64,000 nucleotides of DNA from assembly GCF_007992115.1 (NCBI RefSeq), contig NZ_BJZQ01000004.1, positions 155,921-219,920 of the forward strand, read 5' to 3'. The translations under genes were made by a program, and so were the position numbers. This DNA comes from Aeromicrobium flavum (lineage in GTDB: Bacteria; Actinomycetota; Actinomycetes; Propionibacteriales; Nocardioidaceae). Positions 37,947-46,652 of the stretch are shown in pieces (position 1 is the first letter of the stretch; each line of letters begins with the position of its first letter). The notes under the pieces are model-generated. The model worked only from the letters and a program-made list of their open reading frames with translations. It had not been told where the DNA came from and ran no database searches.

Positions 37947-40639
37947 TGCGGTACCCGGGCAAGAGCGTCATCGACTCGTCCCACGGCCTGCAGCGGTTCA
38001 TGCTGCTGCTGGGCGCCGGACTCATCGCCCTGTTCATCGTCCTGGCGATCCTCGCGCCGTGGATCGCGCCGTACGACTTCAACCAGGTCCGCGGCGACGA
38101 CGGTCAGCTGTTCGGCACCCAGCAGCCGCCGAGCGCCGACCACTGGTTCGGCACGTCCGTCGGCGGCGCCGACGTGCTGTCGCGCGTGATCTACGGCGCC
38201 CGCACCGCGGTCGAGGTGATCGTGCTCGCGGTCCTCGTCTCGAGCCTCATCGGCGTGCCCCTGGGGCTCGTCTCGGGCTACCTGGGCGGCTGGCTCGACA
38301 AGGTCCTCGTCCTGGTCATGGACGCGCTGTACTCGTTCCCGTCGCTGCTGCTGGCGATCGTCGTGTCGATCGTGGTCTCGGGTGGCTCGAGCGGCGCGCT
38401 GGGCGGCATCGCGTCGGCGGCGATCTCGATCACCGTCATCTTCATCCCGCAGTACTACCGCGTCATCCGCAACGCGACAGTGTCGGTGAAGACCGAGCCG
38501 TACGTCGATGCCGCGAAGGTCGTCGGCGTGCGCACGCCGCGCATCCTGTTCCGGCACATCCTGTCGAACGTCGCCCAGACCCTGCCGGTGATCGCGACGC
38601 TCAACGCGTCCGAGGCGATCCTGACCCTCGCCGCGCTGGGCTTCCTCGGCTTCGGCATCGAGCCGTCGGCGGCGGCCGAGTGGGGCTACGACCTCAACAA
38701 GGCGATGCCCGACGCCACCAACGACATCTGGTGGACGGGCCTCTTCCCGGGCCTGGCCATCGTCCTGGTCGTGCTGGGCGTGACGCTGCTCGGCGAGAGC
38801 CTGAACGACATCATGAACCCGCTGCTGCGCACCCGCGGCGGCGACAAGGCCGAGAGCGAGCTCGAGATCGAGCTGGCCGAGGACCTCGCGGCCGATCCCG
38901 AGAGCGCGCCGGCGACCGGTGCCGGCGTCGCCGCCGCTGCGGACGGGAAGGACACCCGGCGAACCGCCGTGCTGTCGTTGTCGGATCTGCGGGTCAGCTT
39001 CGGCACCGACGCCGGCCGGGTCGTGGCGGTCGACGGCGTCGCCTTCGACGTCGAGCCCGGCGAGGTCGTCGCCGTCGTGGGCGAGTCCGGGTCGGGCAAG
39101 TCGGTCACCTCACGGGCCGTCATGGGCCTGCTGCCCGGCACCGCGAACGTCGACGGGTCCGCGCTGCTGCGCACGCCCGACGACGGTGAGCGCCAGCTGA
39201 TCGGGATGAGCCCGGCCCAGCTGCGGCCCGTCCGCGGCGACGAGATCGCCATGATCTTCCAGGAGCCCTCCACCGCACTCGACCCCGTCCGCACCGTGGG
39301 GTGGCAGATCGTCGAGGCCATCCGCGCCCACCGCGACGTCAGCAGGTCCGAGGCACGGGCGCGGGCCGTCGAGCTGCTCGAACTGGTGGGCCTGCCCGAC
39401 CCGGCGCAGCGCGTCGACTACTACCCGCACCAGCTCTCGGGTGGGCAGAAGCAGCGCGTGATGATCGCCATCGCGATCGCCTGCGACCCCGACGTCATCG
39501 TCGCCGACGAGCCGACGACGGCCCTCGACGTGACGGTGCAGGCGGCGATCCTCGAGCTGCTGCTCGACCTGCGCGATCGTCTCGGCACCGCCATCGTGCT
39601 CATCACGCACAACATGGGCGTCGTCGCCGACATGGCCGACAGCGTCGTGGTGATGTACCGCGGCAAGATCGTCGAGAAGGCGCCGGTCGACCGGCTGTTC
39701 TCGGCCCCCGCGCACCCGTACACGCGGGCGCTGCTGGACTCGGTCCCGCACCTGGGCCGCACCAAGGTCACCGAGGGCACGCCCGCGCGCGGACCGCTGC
39801 CGCTGGAGAACGCGCCCGTCGTGCTCGACCTCGACGACATCGTGGTCGAGTTCCCCGGCCGGTGGGGCGAGCCGCCGTTCCGCGCCGTCGACCACGTCAG
39901 CCTGCAGGTGCACCGCGGCGAGGTCCTCGGCCTCGTGGGCGAGTCGGGCTCGGGCAAGTCGACCCTCGGCCGCGTCGCCGTGGGCCTGCAGCAGCCGACG
40001 TCCGGCACCGTCCGGGTCGGTGGCGAGCTCGTCTCCGGGCTGAGCGACGCCGACCTGCGACCGTTCCGTCGCCGGTTCGGCTTCGTGTTCCAGGACCCCG
40101 CAGCGTCGCTGAACCCGCGGATGTCGATCCTGGACTGCATCGCCGAGCCGCTGCGGGTCCACACCGACCTGACGGACGCCCAGGTCACCGAGAAGGTCCG
40201 CAGCCTGCTCGACTCGGTCGAGCTGCCGCGCGACTTCGCCGAGCGGTTCCCGCACGAGCTGTCGGGGGGTCAGCGCCAGCGCATCAGCCTGGCGCGCGCC
40301 CTGGCGCTCGACCCCGACCTGCTCATCGCCGACGAGCCGACCTCGGCGCTCGACGTCTCGGTGCAGTCGCGGGTGCTCGACCTGTTCCTGGAGCTGCAGC
40401 AGCGGTTGCAGTTCGCCTGCCTGTTCATCACCCACGACCTCGCGGTCGTGGACACGCTCGCCAACCGGGTGGCCGTGATGCAGCGCGGCGGCCTCGTCGA
40501 GCTCGGCGACCGCGAGCAGGTGCTGCGGCACCCGACGCAGGAGTACACGCGCAGCCTCATCGCGGCCGTGCCCGTGCCCGACCCGGCCGAGCAGCGCCGG
40601 CGCCGGGCCGAGCGCGGCGACCTGCTGACGGGGGCCTAG
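37946..40639 (+). CDS. Fused ABC permease and two ATPases (DppC-DppD-DppF)
   Basis: 897 residues in one continuous frame. Residues 1-300 are a DppC-type permease (EAA loop [23 protein letters not shown]). After an acidic linker, ATPase 1 has Walker A GESGSGKS near 380 and signature LSGGQ near 497. ATPase 2 has Walker A GESGSGKS near 664 and signature LSGGQ near 772. Each half has its own Walker B ([20 protein letters not shown]). The fusion fixes the stoichiometry of three of the four membrane-complex parts. I saw no stop or start between domains that would suggest a frame error. Confidence 0.93.
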   Translation: MRYPGKSVIDSSHGLQRFMLLLGAGLIALFIVLAILAPWIAPYDFNQVRGDDGQLFGTQQPPSADHWFGTSVGGADVLSRVIYGARTAVEVIVLAVLVSSLIGVPLGLVSGYLGGWLDKVLVLVMDALYSFPSLLLAIVVSIVVSGGSSGALGGIASAAISITVIFIPQYYRVIRNATVSVKTEPYVDAAKVVGVRTPRILFRHILSNVAQTLPVIATLNASEAILTLAALGFLGFGIEPSAAAEWGYDLNKAMPDATNDIWWTGLFPGLAIVLVVLGVTLLGESLNDIMNPLLRTRGGDKAESELEIELAEDLAADPESAPATGAGVAAAADGKDTRRTAVLSLSDLRVSFGTDAGRVVAVDGVAFDVEPGEVVAVVGESGSGKSVTSRAVMGLLPGTANVDGSALLRTPDDGERQLIGMSPAQLRPVRGDEIAMIFQEPSTALDPVRTVGWQIVEAIRAHRDVSRSEARARAVELLELVGLPDPAQRVDYYPHQLSGGQKQRVMIAIAIACDPDVIVADEPTTALDVTVQAAILELLLDLRDRLGTAIVLITHNMGVVADMADSVVVMYRGKIVEKAPVDRLFSAPAHPYTRALLDSVPHLGRTKVTEGTPARGPLPLENAPVVLDLDDIVVEFPGRWGEPPFRAVDHVSLQVHRGEVLGLVGESGSGKSTLGRVAVGLQQPTSGTVRVGGELVSGLSDADLRPFRRRFGFVFQDPAASLNPRMSILDCIAEPLRVHTDLTDAQVTEKVRSLLDSVELPRDFAERFPHELSGGQRQRISLARALALDPDLLIADEPTSALDVSVQSRVLDLFLELQQRLQFACLFITHDLAVVDTLANRVAVMQRGGLVELGDREQVLRHPTQEYTRSLIAAVPVPDPAEQRRRRAERGDLLTGA

Positions 40640-40676
40640 CCCGCGACCGACCGGGGAATGCCACCCCGCGACGCGC

Positions 40677-41300
40677 TCAGCGGTCCCAGGCGGCGACCTG
40701 GGCGCGGCGCTCGAGGCCGAGCTTCGCCAGGACGGTGGAGACGTAGTTCTTCACCGTCTTCTCCGAGAGGAAGAGCTCGGCGGCGATCTCGCGGTTCGAG
40801 CGGCCCAGGCGCAGCTGGTCGAAGACCTTGTGCTCCTGCGCGGTCAGGTCGGCCAACGGGTCGGGGGCGTCCTGGCGGCGCAGTCGCTCGAGCACCGAGC
40901 GCGTGACGGCGGGGTCGAGCAGCGACTGCCCGGCGGCGACGCGCTGGACGGCGTCCACGAGGTCGTTGCCGCGCACCTGCTTGAGCAGGAAGCCCGCGGC
41001 CCCGGCCATGATCGCCTCGAACAGCGCCTCGTCGTCCTCGTACGAGGTCAGGATCAGCACGGCGGTGCGTGGGGCCGCCCGGCGGACGTGACGGCACAGC
41101 TCCATGCCGGAGCCGTCGGGCAGGCGCGCGTCCAGCACGGCGACGTCGGGCTGGAGCCGCTCGATGTCGGCCGCCGCCTCGGCGACCGTGCCGGCCTGGC
41201 CCACGACGGTGATGGTGCCCGAGTCCTCGAGCAGGTCGCCGACCCCGCGGCGGACGACCTCGTGGTCGTCGAGGAGGAAGACGCGGATCGGTTCGGTCAC
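40677..41300 (-). CDS. NarL/LuxR-type response regulator (DevR/DosR-like)
   Basis: 207 residues. The receiver domain has DD at 11-12, phospho-acceptor D57 (VAVLDARLPDGSG), and K in FLLKQVRGNDL. A LuxR HTH (LTAQEHKVFDQLRLGRSNREIAAELFLSEKTVKNYVSTVLAKL) follows. This layout and the adjacent GAF-containing kinase resemble the DevRS/DosRS hypoxia system. TAGGCT precedes the GTG start by 6 nt. A DevR-like box at 42485-42498 suggests a local target. Confidence 0.9.
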   Translation of the reverse strand: MTEPIRVFLLDDHEVVRRGVGDLLEDSGTITVVGQAGTVAEAAADIERLQPDVAVLDARLPDGSGMELCRHVRRAAPRTAVLILTSYEDDEALFEAIMAGAAGFLLKQVRGNDLVDAVQRVAAGQSLLDPAVTRSVLERLRRQDAPDPLADLTAQEHKVFDQLRLGRSNREIAAELFLSEKTVKNYVSTVLAKLGLERRAQVAAWDR

Positions 41301-41309
41301 GGGCTCAGC

Positions 41310-42461
41310 CTACGGATGCGGCTCCGCCGGGAGGTCCTGATCGAGCGGAACGCTCCAGACCAGCCGCGTGCCGACACCGCCGGGCCCCGGTTCGATGGTG
41401 AAGGACCCGCCCTCGCGGCGGGCGCGCTCCGCGAGGTTGGCGAGTCCGCTCGCGGGCCCCCGGTCACCGATGCCCACGCCGTCGTCGGTCACGGTCGCGA
41501 CCACCTCGTCGGGCCCGACGCGCAGGCACACGTCCACCCGCGTGGCCCGGGCGTGCCGGACGACGTTGGCCAGCGCCTCGTTCATCACGGCGTGCACGTC
41601 GCTGCGCAGGCCGATGCCGAGGAGGCCGAGGTCGCCGTCGACCTCGATGTTCGGCGCGAAGCCCAGCGGCGCGGCCGTGGCCTTCAGCAGCCGCACCAGT
41701 CGGGGCCCGTCGGTGGTGGCGTCGGACCCGAGGGCGAAGATCGCTCCGCGCAGGTCGGCGATCGCCCGGTCGACGTCGTCCACCGCCTGAGCGGCGCGCC
41801 CGGCCCACGGCTCGTCGACGTGGCGTGAGATCCGGTCCACCGAGAGGCCCACCGCGAACAACCGCCCGATCACCAGGTCGTGCAGGTCGCGAGCGATGCG
41901 GTTGCGGTCCTCGAGGACGGCCATCCGCGCCAGCTCGGCCCGGGTGCTGGCGAGCTCGTCGAACAGGCGCGCGTTCCTGATCGCGGTGCCGGCCACGGCT
42001 GCGAGCCCGGCGACGATGCGCTCGTCGTCCTCGCTGAAACCGCCCGGCTTCTCGGTCAGGTACAGGTCGCCGAAGACGACGCCGTTCACTCGGACGGGCA
42101 CCCCGAGGAAGGCACCCATCGGCGGGTGGTGGGGCGGGAAGCCGACCGAGTCCGGGTGCGATCCCACGTCGTCGAGCCGCAGCGGCCGACCGTCGCGCAG
42201 CACCACTCCGAGGACGCCGCGGCCTCGCGGGAGCGTGCCGATCGAGGCGGCCATGCCGGCGTGCACGCCCTCGGTGAGGAACTCGACCAGCTCGTCGTCG
42301 GAGTCACGGCCGAGCACGCCCAGCGCGGCGTAGCGGGCGCCGGTGAGGTCGCGGGCCTGGTGGACGATCCGGGTCAACAGGCTGTCGAGGTCCAGGTCGG
42401 AGGTGACGGCCACCGCGGCGTCGACGACGTTCTCCCAGCGGTTCCTCTCGAGTGCGTCCAC
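41310..42461 (-). CDS. GAF-domain sensor histidine kinase (DevS-like)
   Basis: 383 residues from a GTG 6 nt after TACGGT. One GAF domain (about 20-165) is followed by HisKA_3 (DRNRIARDLHDLVIGRLFAVGL, phospho-acceptor H194) and an HATPase domain (NEALANVVRHA, TDDGVGIG). Mycobacterial DosS/DosT carry two GAF domains, the first binding heme; here only one is present, most like the second, so heme sensing is not assured. It lies 9 bp from the response regulator gene. Confidence 0.92.
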   Translation of the reverse strand: MDALERNRWENVVDAAVAVTSDLDLDSLLTRIVHQARDLTGARYAALGVLGRDSDDELVEFLTEGVHAGMAASIGTLPRGRGVLGVVLRDGRPLRLDDVGSHPDSVGFPPHHPPMGAFLGVPVRVNGVVFGDLYLTEKPGGFSEDDERIVAGLAAVAGTAIRNARLFDELASTRAELARMAVLEDRNRIARDLHDLVIGRLFAVGLSVDRISRHVDEPWAGRAAQAVDDVDRAIADLRGAIFALGSDATTDGPRLVRLLKATAAPLGFAPNIEVDGDLGLLGIGLRSDVHAVMNEALANVVRHARATRVDVCLRVGPDEVVATVTDDGVGIGDRGPASGLANLAERARREGGSFTIEPGPGGVGTRLVWSVPLDQDLPAEPHP

Positions 42462-42484
42462 GCGTCCACCGTAGCGGCGGCGTC

Positions 42485-42498
42485 GGGCCCAACGTCCC
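42485..42498. promoter_or_regulatory. DevR/OsdR-like binding site
   Basis: GGGCCCAACGTCCC fits the DevR-type pattern of GGGnC and GnCCC half-sites 4 bp apart. It lies between the sensor kinase gene and the universal stress protein gene, about 80 bp before the latter. Confidence 0.45.
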
Positions 42499-42575
42499 TC
42501 GAACTCGTGACGTTCGGCCCTGCCCGGTCCGCGGTGACCGGCGCACGATGGAGGTGTTCGAGAAAGGAACGAGTC

Positions 42576-43058
42576 ATGAGCACCAACACCATCGTCGTCG
42601 GAGTCGACGAGACCCCCGCCGGCGTCACCGCCCTGCAGTGGGCCGCCCGTGAGGCTGAGCTGCGTGGGGCCGACCTGAAGATCGTCCACGTCTGGCAGAT
42701 CGACGCCGCCGTCGCCATGGCCGGCGCCGAGGTGCCGTGGATGGCCTACGAGACCGACGCCCGCTCGAACGCCGCACGCTGGGTGAGCGAGACCATCGGC
42801 GCCCAGGACGCGAACGGTCAGCCCCGCCGCATCGACGTGGTCCAGGGCGCCCCCGGCCCGACCCTCGTCGAGGCCTCGCGCGACGCCGCGATGCTCGTCG
42901 TCGGCACGCGGGTCCACACCGGCATCAGCCGCGTGCTGTTCGGGTCCGTGAGCCACTACTGCCTGACCCACGCGGAGTGCGTCGTGGTCGCCGTGCCGAC
43001 CACCTCGACGGCGGAGAGGTCCGACGTCGCGTCGGCCGACCAGCCCGTCACTGCCTGA
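42576..43058 (+). CDS. Universal stress protein
   Basis: 160 residues, single UspA domain. It starts TIVVGVDETPAGVTALQWAAREA and carries the ATP-binding pattern VVGTRVHTGISRVLFGSVSHYCLTHAECVVVAV. USPs are classic DosR-regulon members; the adjacent DevRS-like pair and box make hypoxia or nitric oxide induction plausible. AAAGGA precedes the ATG. A hairpin follows the stop. Confidence 0.93.
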   Translation: MSTNTIVVGVDETPAGVTALQWAAREAELRGADLKIVHVWQIDAAVAMAGAEVPWMAYETDARSNAARWVSETIGAQDANGQPRRIDVVQGAPGPTLVEASRDAAMLVVGTRVHTGISRVLFGSVSHYCLTHAECVVVAVPTTSTAERSDVASADQPVTA

Positions 43059-43061
43059 CCC

Positions 43062-43094
43062 GTGGCCCCGGCGGCTCCATGCCTCCGGGGCTAC
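43062..43094 (+). terminator. Terminator after the universal stress protein gene
   Basis: GTGGCCCCGG pairs with CCGGGGCTAC (one G-T pair) around a 13-nt loop. The right arm overlaps the -10-like TACGTT of the next gene. Confidence 0.55.
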
Positions 43095-43103
43095 GTTGGC
43101 CGC

Positions 43104-43958
43104 ATGATCGAACGCGTCCGTGAGCACGCCGGCTCGGTGATCTTCGCCCGGGTGGCCGGCACCGAGGGCTCCCAGCGACGCGCGCGCATCCACGGCACCC
43201 CGGGTCCGCGCCGGTTCAGCCCCGGCGACCCGATCTGGCGCGTCCACGGCGACGCCTCCATGTTCGTCGGCGGCATCCGCGCGCTGCTGTTGCAGTCGCT
43301 GCACCCGCTGGCCATGGCCGGGGTCGACCAGCACTCCGGGTTCCGCGGCGACCCGTGGGGCCGCCTGCAGCGCACGAGCGGCTTCATCGCCGAGACCACC
43401 TTCGCCACCGTCGAGCACGCCGACCGTGCGATCGGCGCCGTCCGCCGCATCCACGAGCGCGTCGCCGGCACCACGGACGACGGCCGTCCGTACGCCGCGT
43501 CCGACCCCCACCTGCTGCGGTGGGTGCACGTGGCCGAGATCGACTCGTTCCTGCGCGCCCACGATCGCTACTCCGCGCGTCCGCTCACGCCGGACGAGCG
43601 CGACCGGTACGTCGCGCAGGCCGCCGTCACGGCGCGGCTGCTCGGCGCCACCGACGTGCCCGAGGACGTCGCCGGGCTCGCCGCGGTCGTGGCCGCCTAC
43701 CGCCCCGAGCTCGAGAGCACCCCCGCTGCGCGGGAGGCCGCCCGCTTCATGCTGCTGCGTCCGCCCGTCCCGCTGGCGTTGCGGGCGCCGTACGGCCTGC
43801 TCGCCGCCGCGGCCGTGGGCCTGTTGCCCCGGTGGGCGCGCGGTCCGCTCCGGCTGCCCTGGCTGCCGGTCACGGAGGCCACCGCGGTGCGTGCGGGCGG
43901 CACCGCGATCACGCGCGGGATCGGCTGGGCGATGGCACCGCCGGCTCGCTCCACATGA
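43104..43958 (+). CDS. Oxygenase MpaB / DUF2236 family protein
   Basis: 284 residues. The DUF2236 signature is seen in GDASMFVGGIRALLLQSLHPLAMAGVDQHSGF and the downstream HLLRWVHVAEIDSFL block; conserved histidines there are proposed heme ligands in latex-clearing-type oxygenases. The substrate is unknown. The ATG at 43104 is 6 nt after TACGTT, so the mRNA may be leaderless. The C-terminus is hydrophobic and could associate with membrane. Confidence 0.85.
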   Translation: MIERVREHAGSVIFARVAGTEGSQRRARIHGTPGPRRFSPGDPIWRVHGDASMFVGGIRALLLQSLHPLAMAGVDQHSGFRGDPWGRLQRTSGFIAETTFATVEHADRAIGAVRRIHERVAGTTDDGRPYAASDPHLLRWVHVAEIDSFLRAHDRYSARPLTPDERDRYVAQAAVTARLLGATDVPEDVAGLAAVVAAYRPELESTPAAREAARFMLLRPPVPLALRAPYGLLAAAAVGLLPRWARGPLRLPWLPVTEATAVRAGGTAITRGIGWAMAPPARST

Positions 43959-44019
43959 GGAACCGGACGAATCGCGCCACAATGGGAGACGACCCACCTA
44001 ACTCCAGGAGTGATCAGTT

Positions 44020-44472
44020 GTGAAGAAGCTCGTACTGCTGACGGCCGTCGCCATCGGATACGTCCTCGGAACCCGCGCCGGGCGCGGTCGCTACGAGCAG
44101 ATCAAGCGGCAGGCCGACAAGGTCTGGCACGCCGATCCGGTCCAGAACGCCGCCCACAAGGCACAGGACACCGCCACGACCACCGCCGCCGACGTCGGCC
44201 ACCGCGTCGCCGAGACCGCCAAGGACGTCTCGAGCACCGTGACCGAGAAGGTCAGGAGCACGGGCGGCAAGGGTGACGACAAGGTCTCGGCCACCCCCGA
44301 GCCCGAGGCGTCGGCGCCCTCGTACAGCACGAGCTCGGAGGGCCTGCGCGCCGGCGCGGCCGAGGCTGACGCGAAGTCGGCCTACGACATCAACGAGGCC
44401 GGCTCGGACGACCTCGCGTCGAGCCCGAACCCGCTGAGCGACGCGAAGCCGGAGAAGGGCTCGCCCGCCTGA
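44020..44472 (+). CDS. YtxH-like small membrane protein
   Basis: 150 residues from a GTG preceded by AGGAG. The N-terminal helix contains VLLTAVAIGYVLGTRAGRGR, a YtxH-type motif. It is followed by an amphipathic, alanine/threonine-rich apolipoprotein-like region (residues 35-85) and a low-complexity acidic tail. Probably membrane-anchored; function unknown. Its stop overlaps the LLM oxidoreductase start by one base (TGATG). Confidence 0.75.
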   Translation: MKKLVLLTAVAIGYVLGTRAGRGRYEQIKRQADKVWHADPVQNAAHKAQDTATTTAADVGHRVAETAKDVSSTVTEKVRSTGGKGDDKVSATPEPEASAPSYSTSSEGLRAGAAEADAKSAYDINEAGSDDLASSPNPLSDAKPEKGSPA

Positions 44473-45392
44473 TGCGACTGCGCATCTTCACCGAGCCCCA
44501 GCAGGGCGCCTCCTACGACGACCTCCTCGCGGTCGCGCAGGAGAGCGAGCTGCTGGGGTTCGATGCGTTCTTCCGGTCCGACCACTACCTCGCCATGGGC
44601 GGCGACGGGCTGCCCGGCCCGAGCGACGCGTGGATCACGCTGGCCGGCCTGGCGCGCGACACCTCGACGATCCGGCTCGGCACGCTGGTCACCAGCGCGA
44701 CGTTCCGCCTCCCGGGCCCCTTGGCGATCAGCGTCGCCAACGTCGACCAGATGAGCGGCGGCCGGGTCGAGCTGGGCCTCGGCGCCGGTTGGTTCGACGA
44801 CGAGCACCGCGCCTACGGCATCCCGTTCCCGAGCACCCCGGAGCGCTTCGATCACCTCGAGGAGCAGCTCGAGATCGTCACGGGCCTGTGGAAGGACACC
44901 TCGGGATCGTTCTCGTTCGAGGGCGAGCACTACTCCGTGCACGGCTCGCCGGCGCTGCCCAAGCCCGCGCAGGGCTCCGTGCCGGTGATCATCGGCGGCA
45001 AGGGCAAGCGCCGCACCCCCACCCTCGCGGCGCGGTTCGCCGACGAGTTCAACGTGCCGTTCGTGTCGCTGGACGAGACCCGCACCCTCTTCGCGCGCGT
45101 CGCGAAGGCGTGCGAGGACGCCGGCCGCGACCCGTCGTCGCTGACCTACTCCAACGCCCTCGTGCTGTGCGCGGGGTCCGACGAGGCGGAGATCGCACGT
45201 CGCGCGAGCGCGATCGGCCGCGAGGTCGACGAGCTGCGCGAGAACGGCCTGGCCGGCACCCCGGCGGAGATCGTTGAGAAGATCGGCACGTTCGCCGACG
45301 CCGGCTCCGAGCGGATCTACCTGCAGGTGCTGGACCTCGCCGACCTCGACCACCTGCGTCTCGTGGCCGAGGAGATCCTGCCGCGCGTCTGA
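44472..45392 (+). CDS. F420-dependent LLM class oxidoreductase (TIGR03560-type)
   Basis: 306 residues of the luciferase-like TIM barrel. It has LRIFTEPQQGASYDDLLAVAQESELLGFDAFFRSDHYL at the start, GTLVTSATFRLPGPLAISVANVDQMSGGRVELGLGAGWF in the middle, and PVIIGGKGKRRTPTLAARFADEFN. The pattern matches F420-using LLM enzymes rather than FMN monooxygenases, though the cofactor assignment is by family. Substrate unknown. Confidence 0.88.
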   Translation: MRLRIFTEPQQGASYDDLLAVAQESELLGFDAFFRSDHYLAMGGDGLPGPSDAWITLAGLARDTSTIRLGTLVTSATFRLPGPLAISVANVDQMSGGRVELGLGAGWFDDEHRAYGIPFPSTPERFDHLEEQLEIVTGLWKDTSGSFSFEGEHYSVHGSPALPKPAQGSVPVIIGGKGKRRTPTLAARFADEFNVPFVSLDETRTLFARVAKACEDAGRDPSSLTYSNALVLCAGSDEAEIARRASAIGREVDELRENGLAGTPAEIVEKIGTFADAGSERIYLQVLDLADLDHLRLVAEEILPRV

Positions 45393-45402
45393 GCGGCGAC
45401 GC

Positions 45403-45948
45403 TCAGGGACGGTCGGCGTCGGAGCGGCCCACGTCGAGCGCGTCGCGCTCCATCTCGCGGGTCAGCGCCTCGAGGAACTCGATCACGGCCGGACGCGCCT
45501 CGTCGGGAACGGCCGAGGCGATCCGCTTCATCCGGTCGTGCATGTCCGCGAGGTGCCCCTCCATCTGGGTGCGGGCGAGCTCGGTCGGGAGCAGCAGCAC
45601 CGAGCGCCGGTCGGTCGGGTGCGGCACGCGGGTGAGGTGCCCCGACGCGACCAGGCGGTCGACCAGGGTGGTGACGGCGGCCGTGGTGATGCCCAGGTGG
45701 TCGGCCAACTTGCGCGGCGTCACCCCGGCCGACGGCGCATCGGGGCTCTCGCCCGACGCCGGTCCGACGACCCGCATGACGTGCCGGAGCGACCGCAGGT
45801 CGGTCGGGTTGACCCGCATCGAGGCGCTGAGGCGGGCCCGCATGTCGCGGTCGGCCCGCACGAGGTGCCGGACGGCGCGCAGGAGGGCACGCTCGTCATC
45901 GGAGTACTCGTGCGTCATCGGGGTACTCGGGGGGTGGTGCGACGACAC
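45403..45948 (-). CDS. crtR: MarR family regulator, CrtR-like
   Basis: 181 residues with a MarR winged HTH (TPRKLADHLGITTAAVTTLVDRLVASGHLTRVPHPTDRRSVLL). It is divergent from the carotenoid operon, the position held in Corynebacterium by CrtR, a MarR repressor that responds to geranylgeranyl diphosphate. The gene symbol rests on this position and family, not on demonstrated orthology. TAGGCT lies 6 nt before the GTG. Two inverted repeats lie in the shared 80 bp promoter region. Confidence 0.82.
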   Translation of the reverse strand: MSSHHPPSTPMTHEYSDDERALLRAVRHLVRADRDMRARLSASMRVNPTDLRSLRHVMRVVGPASGESPDAPSAGVTPRKLADHLGITTAAVTTLVDRLVASGHLTRVPHPTDRRSVLLLPTELARTQMEGHLADMHDRMKRIASAVPDEARPAVIEFLEALTREMERDALDVGRSDADRP

Positions 45949-45961
45949 GCGGCCAGCCTAC

Positions 45962-45977
45962 ACTTCCTTACAGAAGT
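45962..45977. promoter_or_regulatory. Inverted repeat near the crtR start
   Basis: ACTTC, 6 bp, GAAGT; its right arm touches the idi -35. It may be a second CrtR site that mediates autoregulation. Confidence 0.4.
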
Positions 45978-46005
45978 TGATATCTAGGTTGCTTAGCAAT
46001 ATGGT
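45977..46005 (+). promoter_or_regulatory. Carotenoid operon promoter with MarR-type operator
   Basis: -35 TTGATA (45977-45982), exact 17-bp spacer, -10 TATGGT (46000-46005). The perfect palindrome TTGCTTAGCAA (45989-45999) fills the end of the spacer, so a MarR dimer there would block RNA polymerase. Transcription should start near 46012, with a short leader carrying GAGGAGG before idi. Confidence 0.7.
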
Positions 46006-46028
46006 GCGAGGGTCGTCGAGGAGGCCCC

Positions 46029-46652
46029 ATGGAGACCGTGTTGGACCAGGAGTCGGCGGGACACCCACCTGACCGGTTGCCCGCCGACGACCCGCGCGAC
46101 CTCGTCGTGCTCCTCGACGACGAGCACCGGCCCGCCGGGACCGCGCCCCGATCCACCGTCCACGGCCACGACACCCCGCTGCACCTGGCGTTCTCCTGCT
46201 ACCTCTTCGACGAGCAGGGTCGCGTGCTGCTGACCCGTCGCGCGCTCGGCAAGCGCTCGTGGCCGGGCGTGTGGACCAACTCCTTCTGCGGCCATCCGCG
46301 TCCGGACGAGTCGCTCGCCGACGCCGTGCGCCGGCACGGCCGCAGCGAGCTCGGCACCGACGCCCGTCACCTCCGGTCGGTGCTGCCCGAGTTCAGGTAC
46401 CGGGCGGTCGACGCGGCCGGGGTCGTCGAGAACGAGTTCTGCCCCGTGTTCGCCGCCCGCGCCGACGGCGCGCTGCAGCCCCACCCCGAGGAAGTCGCCG
46501 AACTGCGCTGGGTCGGCGTCGACGAGCTGCGCGAGACGATCCGCGTCGCGCCGTGGGCGGTCAGCCCGTGGCTGGTGGCCCAGACGGCCGCGCTCGACGA
46601 GGCCGACGCCTGGCACCTCCTGCGCCCGAGCGACACGGAGACCTCCGCATGA
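46029..46652 (+). CDS. idi: Isopentenyl-diphosphate delta-isomerase, type I
   Basis: 207 residues. It isomerises IPP to DMAPP, feeding the prenyl synthase encoded next. The type I Nudix-fold motifs are TNSFCGHPRPDESL, with the catalytic cysteine, and ENEFCPVFAAR, with the catalytic glutamate. GAGGAGG precedes the ATG. It is the first gene of the carotenoid operon and overlaps crtE by 4 bp. Confidence 0.95.
   Translation: METVLDQESAGHPPDRLPADDPRDLVVLLDDEHRPAGTAPRSTVHGHDTPLHLAFSCYLFDEQGRVLLTRRALGKRSWPGVWTNSFCGHPRPDESLADAVRRHGRSELGTDARHLRSVLPEFRYRAVDAAGVVENEFCPVFAARADGALQPHPEEVAELRWVGVDELRETIRVAPWAVSPWLVAQTAALDEADAWHLLRPSDTETSA

Noticed and set aside
42462..43997. Long N-terminal extension of the sensor kinase (frame open to 43997)
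   Set aside because: It runs antisense through the universal stress protein and MpaB genes and is low-complexity; the GTG at 42461 follows a -10 hexamer by 6 nt.
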